Shown here piece by piece: positions 13,102 to 22,600 of a DNA stretch of 32,137 nucleotides (positions within the stretch are counted from its first letter, which is position 1; each line of letters starts with the position of its first letter). The translations under genes and the position numbers were made by a program. Source of the DNA: a virus. The stretch is from positions 1-32,137 of IMG/VR virus record IMGVR_UViG_3300032087_003428; one strand, written 5' to 3'. A model generated the notes under the pieces. It saw only the letters and a program-made list of their open reading frames with translations. It was not told where the DNA came from and did no database searches.

Positions 13102-15852
13102 TTACCCTCTTCCGCCTACGCTCTTGATCGTCTGAACTATGTTCTTTGCTGTAGCCCTGCTGCTAGATGTAGTCTTGCTAGAAGCAGTTTTACTAGAAGA
13201 ATTTTGATACGTTTGGGATGTTGTTGCAGAAGCAGCTGCTACTTCAAATGGATCATTGTTCGTTGCAGTCTTCGAAGGTGGTGTGCTAGGGGCGGCAGGT
13301 TGTGTACCGCCGGTGCCTGTACCTCCGGTGCCGCCAGTGGAACTCTGTGGAATTGGCTCCTCATCACCTTCTACACTACCATTTTGCCCTGGTGAGCCTG
13401 GGTCTGCTTGTTGGCCTTGCCCGCCTGTCTGACTAAAGCTGCCACCTAAAGTAAGCTGCGGTGTTGGACCGCCACCCCCGGTGGTGTCGACCAAAGTTAC
13501 ATCAAAGGTGGACACGCTACTACCAGAAGCCGCAACTCCAATCGCGCCGCCATCTAAATTACCATCAAGACCATCGCCTCCTTTGATGTTTATTAAAACC
13601 AAATTTAAATCAAATGCAGCTGGGGGGTAAGTTGCGCTCCAAGTTGAGCTAATAATCGGCGCGAAGGGTGGCGCGCCAAAAATATCATTAATATCACCAA
13701 TCGCCGCAGTGCCATCGAGGCGACCAGTTGTGCTCAGCGGGATTTTATATACATAGTATCCTACTTGTGTAGCATCCCAAGCCACAAATGGTGTTTCCTC
13801 ATCTTCTGGTAAGTAAGTAAACCCATTTACGTCTTCTAAGTTGTTAGCAATTTGGAATGTCTGAGTTGATGTAATATCAACATTTTCTTCCGCATAAAAT
13901 CCTAGGGCATTGCCTATTGCACGACCCTGGTGAATAGAGCCAGAGTTGGTAATCGACACATAGTCGTGATAATAATATTGTTCGCCAACAACCAATCTAA
14001 TTTGTTTGATATCGTATTGATACCGAACACCATACTTGATCTGTGTGTCGTAGTAAGTAATTCCTTTTTCGCCGCCAGTTATGTCTCTGCCAAAGAATAG
14101 CCGTTGCACCACTGTGCTAGGATCATTTGCATCAACTGATAATTGCCCAACTGGTATCGCTCTCTTCTCAACCATGTACATTATGGGAGTGTCTTGGTGA
14201 TTTGAGCTATTGTCTTCTGTACTGCGATATATATTTTCGAAATTTTCCCCGGAGGACAACACTCCGTTTCTAAATAAGCCAAAGATGTTTTTAGCGGCAT
14301 TCAATTGAGCAGGATTGAGATCGTCATACCATTGAGAAAAGTTATTAAAAAAACTATCAGCTGCACTTGGATCGCCATAATTCTGTATGAATGATGCACC
14401 GGACTGCGGCAAGCCATCACCAGTAAAATAATCAATTCCGTCTGAAAATATGAACTCTATATCTTGATACAAGCTATTGCTTGTATCTTGATCTATCAAC
14501 GCATTTAACACATCTTCCACTCTTATCGCCAAGTCCACATTTTGACTTTGAGAGACGACTTTGTTTCCATCATTGGTATCGTATATCACAAAAGGTAGGG
14601 AAGTAGCCGGTGTGTTTGAACCATCCTCAGTCAATTTATATTCTTTGATAATTAACAGTTCCAATAAGGTAATAAAATACTGTGTCCATTCAAGCCCCAA
14701 AACACTACTGATTACCAATGCTTCTATAATAGGATTTCCAGCCCATTGGTTGATATATGGGATTGTTATCTTGTTATAGAACGGGTAGGTTTCAATAGCA
14801 TAGAAATCGTCCTGCTCTGTGCTAGTTCCTCTATCGTCTCTTATCGTTCCATTAATGACATTTAAAATCCCATCTGCCACATCGTGCGATAAGACCGCGA
14901 CGTTTCCAAAATATGTTTTGTAGTTTGGAGATAAGTTGTTTATATTGTTGCAATAGAACTGTAGGAAACCCTGAGAGGTTGAATCGTTCTCAGCTATGTT
15001 CGAAGAACTTAAACTACCTAATAGAACATTAATGTAATCTTCATTATTAATTTGTGCATTGTCAAATACATTGTATGCCGGTATCACAGAACCATCATTT
15101 TCTGCTGTGCTGATTGATGTTTCAATGTGATAGAAGTTTGGTATTAAAACTTCAGATACATCAGAAATAGCCGATTCATAATCAGGGTCTGTATCTAAAA
15201 ACAAATTGTAAATTGATTCTATCTCAATATTGTATTCAGACTGCTCTAATGTTCGATCATAGTAACGATAATTGAATTTGTGATTAAAAATTCGATTGGC
15301 GGGCTTAAGACCGGAAGTCCAGTCTTGTTGCATTATGGGCTTAATATTTCTGGTGGCGCCCGCCATTCTCGCATCTGTTGTCAGCAATCCATATGGTATA
15401 TCATCCTCAGTCGGCGGGACGTTTACATTAAAAAACTTTTCAAAATAAGGAATTCCAGCGAAAGGACCGTTGGGATTATTTTGTTCTAAAAGGTTCTCCA
15501 TTGCAGGAACATTATTGATGTTCCCCTCATTCCAATCTAAAAGATAGTTTTCTGCTTTAAAGGTTATGGTGATTGTATCAAAAGAATTGTTGCCACCCGT
15601 TTGAGTATAGGTTGCGCCAACAAAGGGCCTAAAGAATGACGAATCGTCAACAGCCACGCGCTCATCAACTATCAGATCCCCATTAGCATTGGTTGTTAAC
15701 GCTGGAACATTACCTTGCAGATCTCTATATTTATCGACTGATTTCCAATCATCTCTTATTAGAGGATGAAGCTGATAGTTTCCCGATCTTCTCTCGTCTT
15801 TGTTTAATCCGAGCAAGTTCGCATTTACAGCTTCATATACTTTAAAATACAT
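13102..15852 (-). CDS. Large virion protein (916 aa) with Gly/Ser/Thr-rich tail
   Basis: Unrecognised. Residues 1-760 look folded, with many aromatic residues and acidic loops; the opening is MYFKVYEAVNANLLGLNKDE. From about 765 to 905 composition shifts sharply to Gly, Ser, Thr, Gln, Pro and Ala, with runs such as STGGTGGTGTGGTQPAAPST and SSSKTASSKTTSSSRA, ending with a basic IKSVGGRG. Such tails act as flexible linkers, as sites of modification, or as spacers. There are no membrane helices or signal peptide. Start ATG 15852 with CTAGAGG upstream, two bases after the previous stop. Size and position between baseplate-type genes suggest a tail or baseplate component. Confidence 0.65.
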   Translation of the reverse strand: MYFKVYEAVNANLLGLNKDERRSGNYQLHPLIRDDWKSVDKYRDLQGNVPALTTNANGDLIVDERVAVDDSSFFRPFVGATYTQTGGNNSFDTITITFKAENYLLDWNEGNINNVPAMENLLEQNNPNGPFAGIPYFEKFFNVNVPPTEDDIPYGLLTTDARMAGATRNIKPIMQQDWTSGLKPANRIFNHKFNYRYYDRTLEQSEYNIEIESIYNLFLDTDPDYESAISDVSEVLIPNFYHIETSISTAENDGSVIPAYNVFDNAQINNEDYINVLLGSLSSSNIAENDSTSQGFLQFYCNNINNLSPNYKTYFGNVAVLSHDVADGILNVINGTIRDDRGTSTEQDDFYAIETYPFYNKITIPYINQWAGNPIIEALVISSVLGLEWTQYFITLLELLIIKEYKLTEDGSNTPATSLPFVIYDTNDGNKVVSQSQNVDLAIRVEDVLNALIDQDTSNSLYQDIEFIFSDGIDYFTGDGLPQSGASFIQNYGDPSAADSFFNNFSQWYDDLNPAQLNAAKNIFGLFRNGVLSSGENFENIYRSTEDNSSNHQDTPIMYMVEKRAIPVGQLSVDANDPSTVVQRLFFGRDITGGEKGITYYDTQIKYGVRYQYDIKQIRLVVGEQYYYHDYVSITNSGSIHQGRAIGNALGFYAEENVDITSTQTFQIANNLEDVNGFTYLPEDEETPFVAWDATQVGYYVYKIPLSTTGRLDGTAAIGDINDIFGAPPFAPIISSTWSATYPPAAFDLNLVLINIKGGDGLDGNLDGGAIGVAASGSSVSTFDVTLVDTTGGGGPTPQLTLGGSFSQTGGQGQQADPGSPGQNGSVEGDEEPIPQSSTGGTGGTGTGGTQPAAPSTPPSKTATNNDPFEVAAASATTSQTYQNSSSKTASSKTTSSSRATAKNIVQTIKSVGGRG

Positions 15853-15854
15853 TA

Positions 15855-18680
15855 CTAATAACCTCTAGAATTAGTAGAGCGCGCTGCGGCGATAATAGCC
15901 TGACCTTCGGAACTACTTGCATTATCGGTAGTTGAGCGACCAGCTAATCTTTCGAAAGACATAGCTTGGCTTGTTAGATATTGACTCATAACGGCGCCGC
16001 CTGCTAACTTATTATTCAAATTACTACTAAATAGTTTCGTAACATTTTTCTTTATGGTATCCATTAGTCTATCTGGGCTAATATTGCTTGTTCTTGTATT
16101 CAGATCTTCATCCCCCAATACAAACAGCTGATCATATCTTTCAAGCTTAAACTTATTAGATACATTTAAAACATCATTCGGTTTTGTAATTCGACACAAT
16201 ACAGATGTATTTGAATTCTTTATATCATTAAATTTTTCAGAGTTTAAGATTTCCCAGTTATCACCACTACCAACAGAATATTCTACCTTCACAACAGAAT
16301 TGAAGTTTATATTTTTTTCCAAGACGTTAAGAGACTCAAAACTATCTGGGGCTTTTGTTACCTGTACATAAGCTAGTGATCCAGAAATTTCTCCTATATT
16401 CGGAGCCTTTACACTTTTAAAGTCGGCTGCTTTTTGCTGCAGCATAAACTGCACTAAATTACTATCAACGTATTTTTCTCTTTGTGATGAATCTTGTTTG
16501 AACTTTATTTCTTTACTTCCAGAAACTTTTGTTTCAGCATCTCTATTTTCTTTAGTGAACCCGCTGGTGTTTGATAAGAATTTAGATGAGTCAAGCGAAT
16601 TTACTTCTATTTGAGCTTTTCTTAAATTTGATAGCTTCAAAACTTTTGGCGCCAACATAACCCCGCTCAAGCCCAGCAAGTCTCCAGCTGCATCAGCCTG
16701 ACCAGATTTTATATCAGAGTTTGTCTTAAAATTCTTAGACATTCCAATAGGGCTTTCATTGGCTTGTAACAAGTCTAAAGATTTATTAAAATCTATTTGT
16801 TTTTCTACTTTGATATTTGTAGTATTTGTTTTAATTTGGCTTGGTGATAAGTAACCAAATTTGTTTATGTCTAATGAATTTTGAGAAGATACATCATATT
16901 TTTCTGTTTCTTCTATTATTCGATTTTGAAATTGATTCAAACTTATTCTGCTAAATCCTAAATCAGATACTCCCACATCGGGGCCTAAATAATCATAACC
17001 ATTATTTCTTGTTAAGCTATTGAAATAATTTTGTTTTGTATCGTAAACATACTTCAATTTTCTGACTAGCGGTACGGCACTAGCTATAGCAGAGTTAAAT
17101 CTTTGCTTCTTTTGAATACTGCCGGTTGTTTTTGAGACAGTCTCAAACAATATCTGCACAAAGGTATTCAGAATATTGTTAAATTCTGCCAATGACTCTT
17201 CGCTGGCCGAGTACGGACTAGCGAAAGAAAACATATTTCTTGCTAGAAGAGCGACCGGAATTGGACCAACTTGCGACCCAAACATAAACTGCAATATAGA
17301 GGCATACTCTTCTAACGCAGATTTCCAACTATTATCAGATTTTAATTGAACTTCCCGTGCTACAACATTGGCATCTACATCGTAGTTTCTTTTACCATAG
17401 TTATTAAACTTAAGATTATAAGATTGAGCTTCCGTGATTTTGTTTTGTAGCTTTGTAGCCATCTCTGACACAATCTTAGCCGAGTTGTCATTAATGACAA
17501 TCTCGATCTCGTAACGATAGTACCCTTCTAGCTCGTCCTTAATTTGACTATCGATTATTAATATCGGCAAAACTTCCAAACTCAAATCTTCAGAGTTTTT
17601 TTGTATTAACTTTACTGATCCATCCGATAAAGTTCCTACCAATCTTCTAGGGGAGTGTTCAGATATGCTTTGATTTTCTAGTCTTTGGACAGAAGTTAAA
17701 AAGTTACCGTAGTTTGCCGTATCTGATCTATTACGATAAACTTTAATATCAAGCAGTTCTGCCGTTGATAGCAAGGCCGTATCATTATCAAAAAGATATG
17801 ATAGGGCTCCCTCATCTCTTATATACTGCAGGAAACTGAAGTTAGTGTGGATTTTTAGCGATCCATCTTTAGATCTAGAATACTCAGGTGCTGTGATGTA
17901 CTTCTCTACAGCATCCGAAAGGCGAGGCCGATTCTTAATAATAGAATTAACAATATTTGTTCTGTAATCTTTTATTTTTTGATTTGGCACTTGAAATACT
18001 TCTAACCTGGGATGGGGGCTATTTACATGTACTTTCTCGGCCATTAAGCCAGTTTCGGGATGCATATGTACTGGTCCTACCCAAACATCTCCAACATTAC
18101 CATACCCTGGAATAGTGTCTAGAAGCTTATAAATTAACGATGTTCTGCTTATAGCGCCAGCGGTCTTTACTTTCTCTATTACATGACGGCTAACATCAAT
18201 CTGATTTCCGGTCAAGGTTAGCCCCGAAGTCTTTGTATCTTCGGTTTCATCAACACTATTGGTAAAGCATAAAATTGATAAATACTCAAGACTTCCGATG
18301 CTTGGTATGGTCATAGGAACATCAATAATTTTTGTATATAATCTTGAATCCTCCGTCTTGTTGTAATAAGAAAGAGTTCCCTCCTTTGAGAGATTATTGA
18401 TTTTTACATTTTTAACCAAGTTTGACTGGCTTGATACATAGCTTTTAATGCCGTCAGGATTTAAACTTAGGATACTTTCCTCTTGCGGAGTAGTAATAGC
18501 CGTGACATTAAGATTAAAAGATCTGTTGTAATTTTCTCTAACGGTCTGCAAAAGAACTTTAACAATAATATTAAATTGTTTGATTTGCTCTTGTTGAACT
18601 TCAGAAGGTAAAATGATAATTTCCTTAATCAAAGGAACTGGTAGACGAGATTTAAATACTCCTTTGGCTACATTTAACAT
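15855..18680 (-). CDS. Large virion protein (941 aa), unknown
   Basis: Unrecognised 941-residue protein. ATG 18680 is chosen over the in-frame TTG at 18686 because GAGGAG is well spaced before it and it overlaps the TAA of the previous gene by one base (TAATG). The protein is rich in Asn, Ser, Lys and Leu. The first 60 residues (FKSRLPVPLIKEIIILPSEV and a following charged helix) look like an assembly segment. Mixed strand and helix follows to about 500, then long helical, Lys/Gln-rich stretches at about 500-780. There is no signal peptide or enzymatic motif. Context between other baseplate-type genes suggests a wedge or tail-fibre-connector role; confidence in function is low. Confidence 0.65.
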   Translation of the reverse strand: MLNVAKGVFKSRLPVPLIKEIIILPSEVQQEQIKQFNIIVKVLLQTVRENYNRSFNLNVTAITTPQEESILSLNPDGIKSYVSSQSNLVKNVKINNLSKEGTLSYYNKTEDSRLYTKIIDVPMTIPSIGSLEYLSILCFTNSVDETEDTKTSGLTLTGNQIDVSRHVIEKVKTAGAISRTSLIYKLLDTIPGYGNVGDVWVGPVHMHPETGLMAEKVHVNSPHPRLEVFQVPNQKIKDYRTNIVNSIIKNRPRLSDAVEKYITAPEYSRSKDGSLKIHTNFSFLQYIRDEGALSYLFDNDTALLSTAELLDIKVYRNRSDTANYGNFLTSVQRLENQSISEHSPRRLVGTLSDGSVKLIQKNSEDLSLEVLPILIIDSQIKDELEGYYRYEIEIVINDNSAKIVSEMATKLQNKITEAQSYNLKFNNYGKRNYDVDANVVAREVQLKSDNSWKSALEEYASILQFMFGSQVGPIPVALLARNMFSFASPYSASEESLAEFNNILNTFVQILFETVSKTTGSIQKKQRFNSAIASAVPLVRKLKYVYDTKQNYFNSLTRNNGYDYLGPDVGVSDLGFSRISLNQFQNRIIEETEKYDVSSQNSLDINKFGYLSPSQIKTNTTNIKVEKQIDFNKSLDLLQANESPIGMSKNFKTNSDIKSGQADAAGDLLGLSGVMLAPKVLKLSNLRKAQIEVNSLDSSKFLSNTSGFTKENRDAETKVSGSKEIKFKQDSSQREKYVDSNLVQFMLQQKAADFKSVKAPNIGEISGSLAYVQVTKAPDSFESLNVLEKNINFNSVVKVEYSVGSGDNWEILNSEKFNDIKNSNTSVLCRITKPNDVLNVSNKFKLERYDQLFVLGDEDLNTRTSNISPDRLMDTIKKNVTKLFSSNLNNKLAGGAVMSQYLTSQAMSFERLAGRSTTDNASSSEGQAIIAAARSTNSRGY

Positions 18681-19660
18681 TAGCAAGGCTCCTCGTTATC
18701 AGAAGTATATAGGTTTCTTGAAAGCTGTGTTCTAGCAATTGTTCCCTTAAGGGTGCTTTCCTGAATGTTTAACCTTGTTATAACTTCTTCAGGCATCTCA
18801 GAATCAACAAGAATATTTGTAAAGAATTCAACTTTTTGATCATCTAAAACTTCGCCTAGATTCTGCGTTGTTAGGAATGTTTTCTGCGCATAAGTGCCAT
18901 CAGAGCCAGACAAGTATACCTCTATTTCAAAGTTTTCTTTTAAGTTGCTTGTATTTCTTTCAACGACATCCAAAACTAAATAATTTTCCTGTAAGTACAA
19001 AGCAACACCAGCAACATTATCTTGTGTTAGCCGAATGATTTTTTCTGCCTCTTCACCAGTAAAGTCATCTAACTCATCGTCTGATGAATAAAAAGATTTG
19101 TAGTCCACTGTAACATCAATCTGAGGAATGTTTCTAACAATTCCGTCTGCTAGTCCAGTGTTGCTGGCTGTAAGATTAACGGTCTGATAATACTGACTTG
19201 ATGATACCTCGCCTTCTAGAGCGTTAATGTGCCATGCTGGGGCGTACTGTGTCTTAAGGTCGCTGGTTCCAAGCGGGTCGGATCCTAAGAAAAACTTTTG
19301 TGCAAACTGCGGCGTATCTTGGAAAGCGTTTACAAACTCAACAGAATTTTCAGAAATAACATATTGGCCTGTGCTGTCTGTCTCTTGTAGCGAGCTTGAG
19401 ATTGCGTCCAAAAACTGATTAACTCTTGTCTCTGCCCCAGTGGTACTTTTTTGAACTTTAAGAGTTGGCGTATCAAAGCGAATTCTTCTATCAGCATCAT
19501 TCTGATCTTCAGAAAACCCAGCAGCTTCTGTGTTATATAAAACATCGTCGTCAAAGAAAGCATAAAAAGCTGGCTTCAGCCTACCAAGCTGCAGCTTTCT
19601 TTTTCCATACTCAGTTAATTTAAACTCTAGAACTTCTTCTTTTTTGTCGAAAAAACTCAT
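18680..19660 (-). CDS. Virion structural protein (326 aa), paralog of the 319-aa protein
   Basis: A 326-residue protein opening MSFFDKKEEVLEFKLTEYGK, then R-K-L-Q-L-G-R-L and FYAFFDDDVLY. This domain matches the start of the 319-aa protein at 10848-11807 in spacing and hydrophobic pattern. Middle residues are strand-rich and acidic; residues of about 220-280 (GVALYLQENYLVLDVVER and a following hydrophobic-charged alternation) look like a beta domain. The start ATG 19660 overlaps the giant gene's TGA (ATGA), and the stop overlaps the start of the 941-aa gene, so these three are translationally coupled and probably needed in fixed ratio in the same structure. Confidence 0.7.
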   Translation of the reverse strand: MSFFDKKEEVLEFKLTEYGKRKLQLGRLKPAFYAFFDDDVLYNTEAAGFSEDQNDADRRIRFDTPTLKVQKSTTGAETRVNQFLDAISSSLQETDSTGQYVISENSVEFVNAFQDTPQFAQKFFLGSDPLGTSDLKTQYAPAWHINALEGEVSSSQYYQTVNLTASNTGLADGIVRNIPQIDVTVDYKSFYSSDDELDDFTGEEAEKIIRLTQDNVAGVALYLQENYLVLDVVERNTSNLKENFEIEVYLSGSDGTYAQKTFLTTQNLGEVLDDQKVEFFTNILVDSEMPEEVITRLNIQESTLKGTIARTQLSRNLYTSDNEEPC

Positions 19661-22600
19661 TCTTCTATGTCACCCGAGATGTACCTGACTGTTTCATCAA
19701 TCTTAACTAGTTCTACAAGTGAGAAGTAATCATATGGCCAGTTATAGCTGTAGTTACCTATAGTTTCTGGGAACGCCGATGTATCTTCGGAGATAAGCGA
19801 TCTTCTGTATTTGTCGTAATTCTTGACTGCCTTCTTTTTGACCTTAAATACCATCCACTGAATTTCATCAGACTGATCAAAAATGTAATCTACTAATTCT
19901 CTCTCCTCAATCAAAACTTCTTTTTGCTCGAATTTCTCTCCAGCCTCTGGTGGCAAGTTTTGCCACATATCCGTAATATCTTGCTGCGTTACTGATTTGA
20001 AGAACTCAAAAACATACATTAAAATAGGCTCTACAGTTTTATTGGTTACAAAATCAAATTTCGGTGGGAAAACATATTTTTCCATATGCTGCTTTATTAC
20101 ATCATAATTTGAGCTTCTTTCGCTTATGCCGAAAAATTCTCTTCTATTTTTATTTGTTTTGTAAGGAATTGCTACAACTGCTTCTTCTAGTATGTTCGCT
20201 TCCTTTGGCTTACCAATTCTTATAGGAATACCCGCGTCGAAGCCAAGAACTTCTGCCAACTGATTGCTGCCAGCGGACTCGTCTTGTCTAATTCTCAAAA
20301 AGACACCCTCATTAGAAGAGGTTATCTGACTTCCATACTGGTGCCACATGCCGTTAATTTTAATATCTTGAGCATTAGTAAGGCCGGCTTCTACAGAGCT
20401 AGTTGCTGTCTGCGTATAAGAAGCATCAGCAAAGTTTAATATTGGAGTTTCAAACTTGGTCTGGAAGAACCAAGTTCTAAACTGCTCGTTCGTACCCTCG
20501 GGCACCTCCGTGAGGAAATCCGTAGTAATGACACTGTCACTCAACTTCATAAGATAATCTTCCCTCATCGTGTGAGGATAGGTAGTAGTGTCTTCTACAG
20601 TAATGTTCCCAGCAATCTCCTCAATTGTAGGTAGACCTGATCTTGGTGCTGTGAAAGTAATCTTGCTTGTTGTGTTGCCGTGATAGTAAGGCGGTACGAC
20701 GTGCCCGAAGGAAGCCGATTGCTCTGGGTTTGTAGAGGGGTCAAGTCCCTGCCCAAGAGGATATCCAAATGCCGATTCTCTTGCGTATAAGTCAAATGCC
20801 GCTCTGTCAACCTCCAAGTTGCTATCAAGTGTTCTAAAGACCTCAAGCGTCATTGAATATGAGGACCCGCTTCTTACAGATTGAAATTGATCTTCACGCT
20901 TTGATTTCAAATAAGCCAAACCATCCATAAAAAAGTTTGTTGTTTCACACAAGAAGTTATCAATAGCCAACTCATAAAGTTTCTTACCAGCGTTTATCTT
21001 TACGTAATCCGAACCCGTAACAGCCGGAGGGCCGGCGCGGCTGACAAGTTCATCATATTCACTAACGCCTGTATCGTAAAAGGCGCCGGAGCCAGTTAGT
21101 AGATTGGTATCCAAGTATGACAATGGTCTCTGTAGAGCTTCAAAAGGCAACTTTTTAAGTATGTATCCATTTTGGTTCGGGCCATCAACAAGATTTATCA
21201 TTTTTTTGTATTGAACGGTTCCTTCCGGCAAGTCAGTAGGCGCACATGAAGCCGTAGGGATACCCTCTGTTACCCTAACCGTCTCGGCGTCGGTCCCTTG
21301 GTTGGTGAGTATCATGTTACTAACTGCTAACCCAGACTTAATCGTGTTATACAAAATACCCGGAGCCATAAGAGGCTCCATAAATGCTCTATATGCCGCC
21401 CCTTGTCCTGTAAATGTGATATCACTACCTGTTGCATTAATTTCTATGTAATCGCCATAAGACTTAGATAACAACGTTGCTAATTCAAGTGTGCGCTCAA
21501 CAGGATAGAAGCCCTTGTAAGGTAGGAATTTAAGAAGGGCGTTACAACGTAAAGAGATCTTATCTCTCTTGATCTTAAGATCTCCCGATCTTTTATCATT
21601 AAGACCTTCATCTATAACGCTGAAGTACTTAATAAAGTCAGAGTTTGTATATGTCTTGAAGAAGTTCGCTTCAGAGCTATCGTAAATTGTGGCTCCTGTT
21701 AAGTTAAATATATTATCTACGTCTGCCAGGAAGTCATTTGCTTTATCTTGTGTATAAGTCTCTATTAACTCACTTATTCTAAATTCTGGAACAATTGAAT
21801 GATCTTTGCCAGCCAAAGCAATTCTCTCAGAATAAGATGTGTAACTTTGGTGTGGTACCTTGCCAGATTGTGAGCCGGCTTCCCACAAAGCGTCACCAGC
21901 AAATACTAGATCGCCGCCGGCACTTGATGAGCCTGCTGGCACTCTAGCAGCATACGTTGGCATTCCAGCAACACCCTTAAATCCATCGGGCTGGCGATAG
22001 AATCTAGAGCGCGAATTTAATAACTCTCCCTCACCTTCAGCGCTAGCCAATGATGAGGTGACAAAAGGCCCAATAGATTGCGTAGTTGCAAAGTTTATGT
22101 GCGGATCTAATGGCCAAATACTTGTTGGCGTACTATTGGTAGTACTATCAAAAACATACCCTTGAGAGTTTCGCAAACCACCATATTTTATTGATCTGTC
22201 AGCTCTGTTGTCATCCCAAATATTGGTGATAGTAAAATCTGTTCTTCTTCGGACAATATTCTTATATGCGTTAATTTCAGCTGGGTACACTCTTTCTTTG
22301 TAGTCAATAATCGTGCTCAGCTGACTTGAAGTAACATATTCGAAAACCTTGTTCAAGGAAGTGTTGGCTAAATTAGGAGCAGGAATATTTAGACGATTGT
22401 TTAAAGGCTCATTAGAGAAGAAATCCAATTCATTGCCAAACGTCACTTTTAAAGACACGTTGTTTAGAGTATCGGAGTTTTCTGTATTATCCTCCAAGAG
22501 CACGCTCGTTGGAGCATAGCGGCTACTAATTGGCTGTTCCGTATAATCGACAAAGTCATTTGACTTTAATCCTCTTACATATTGATACGTTGTTCCGTCA

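Noticed and set aside
18681-18686. TTG start giving a 943-residue form of the large virion protein
   Set aside because: ATG at 18680 has a better-spaced GAGGAG ribosome site and a standard TAATG overlap; the TTG would add two residues with the site too close.
21551-21590. Cluster of GATC and AGAGAT/ATCTCT repeats
   Set aside because: Within coding sequence of the giant protein, explained by Arg-Asp-Lys-Ile-type codons; no regular spacing suggesting a repeat array or origin iterons.
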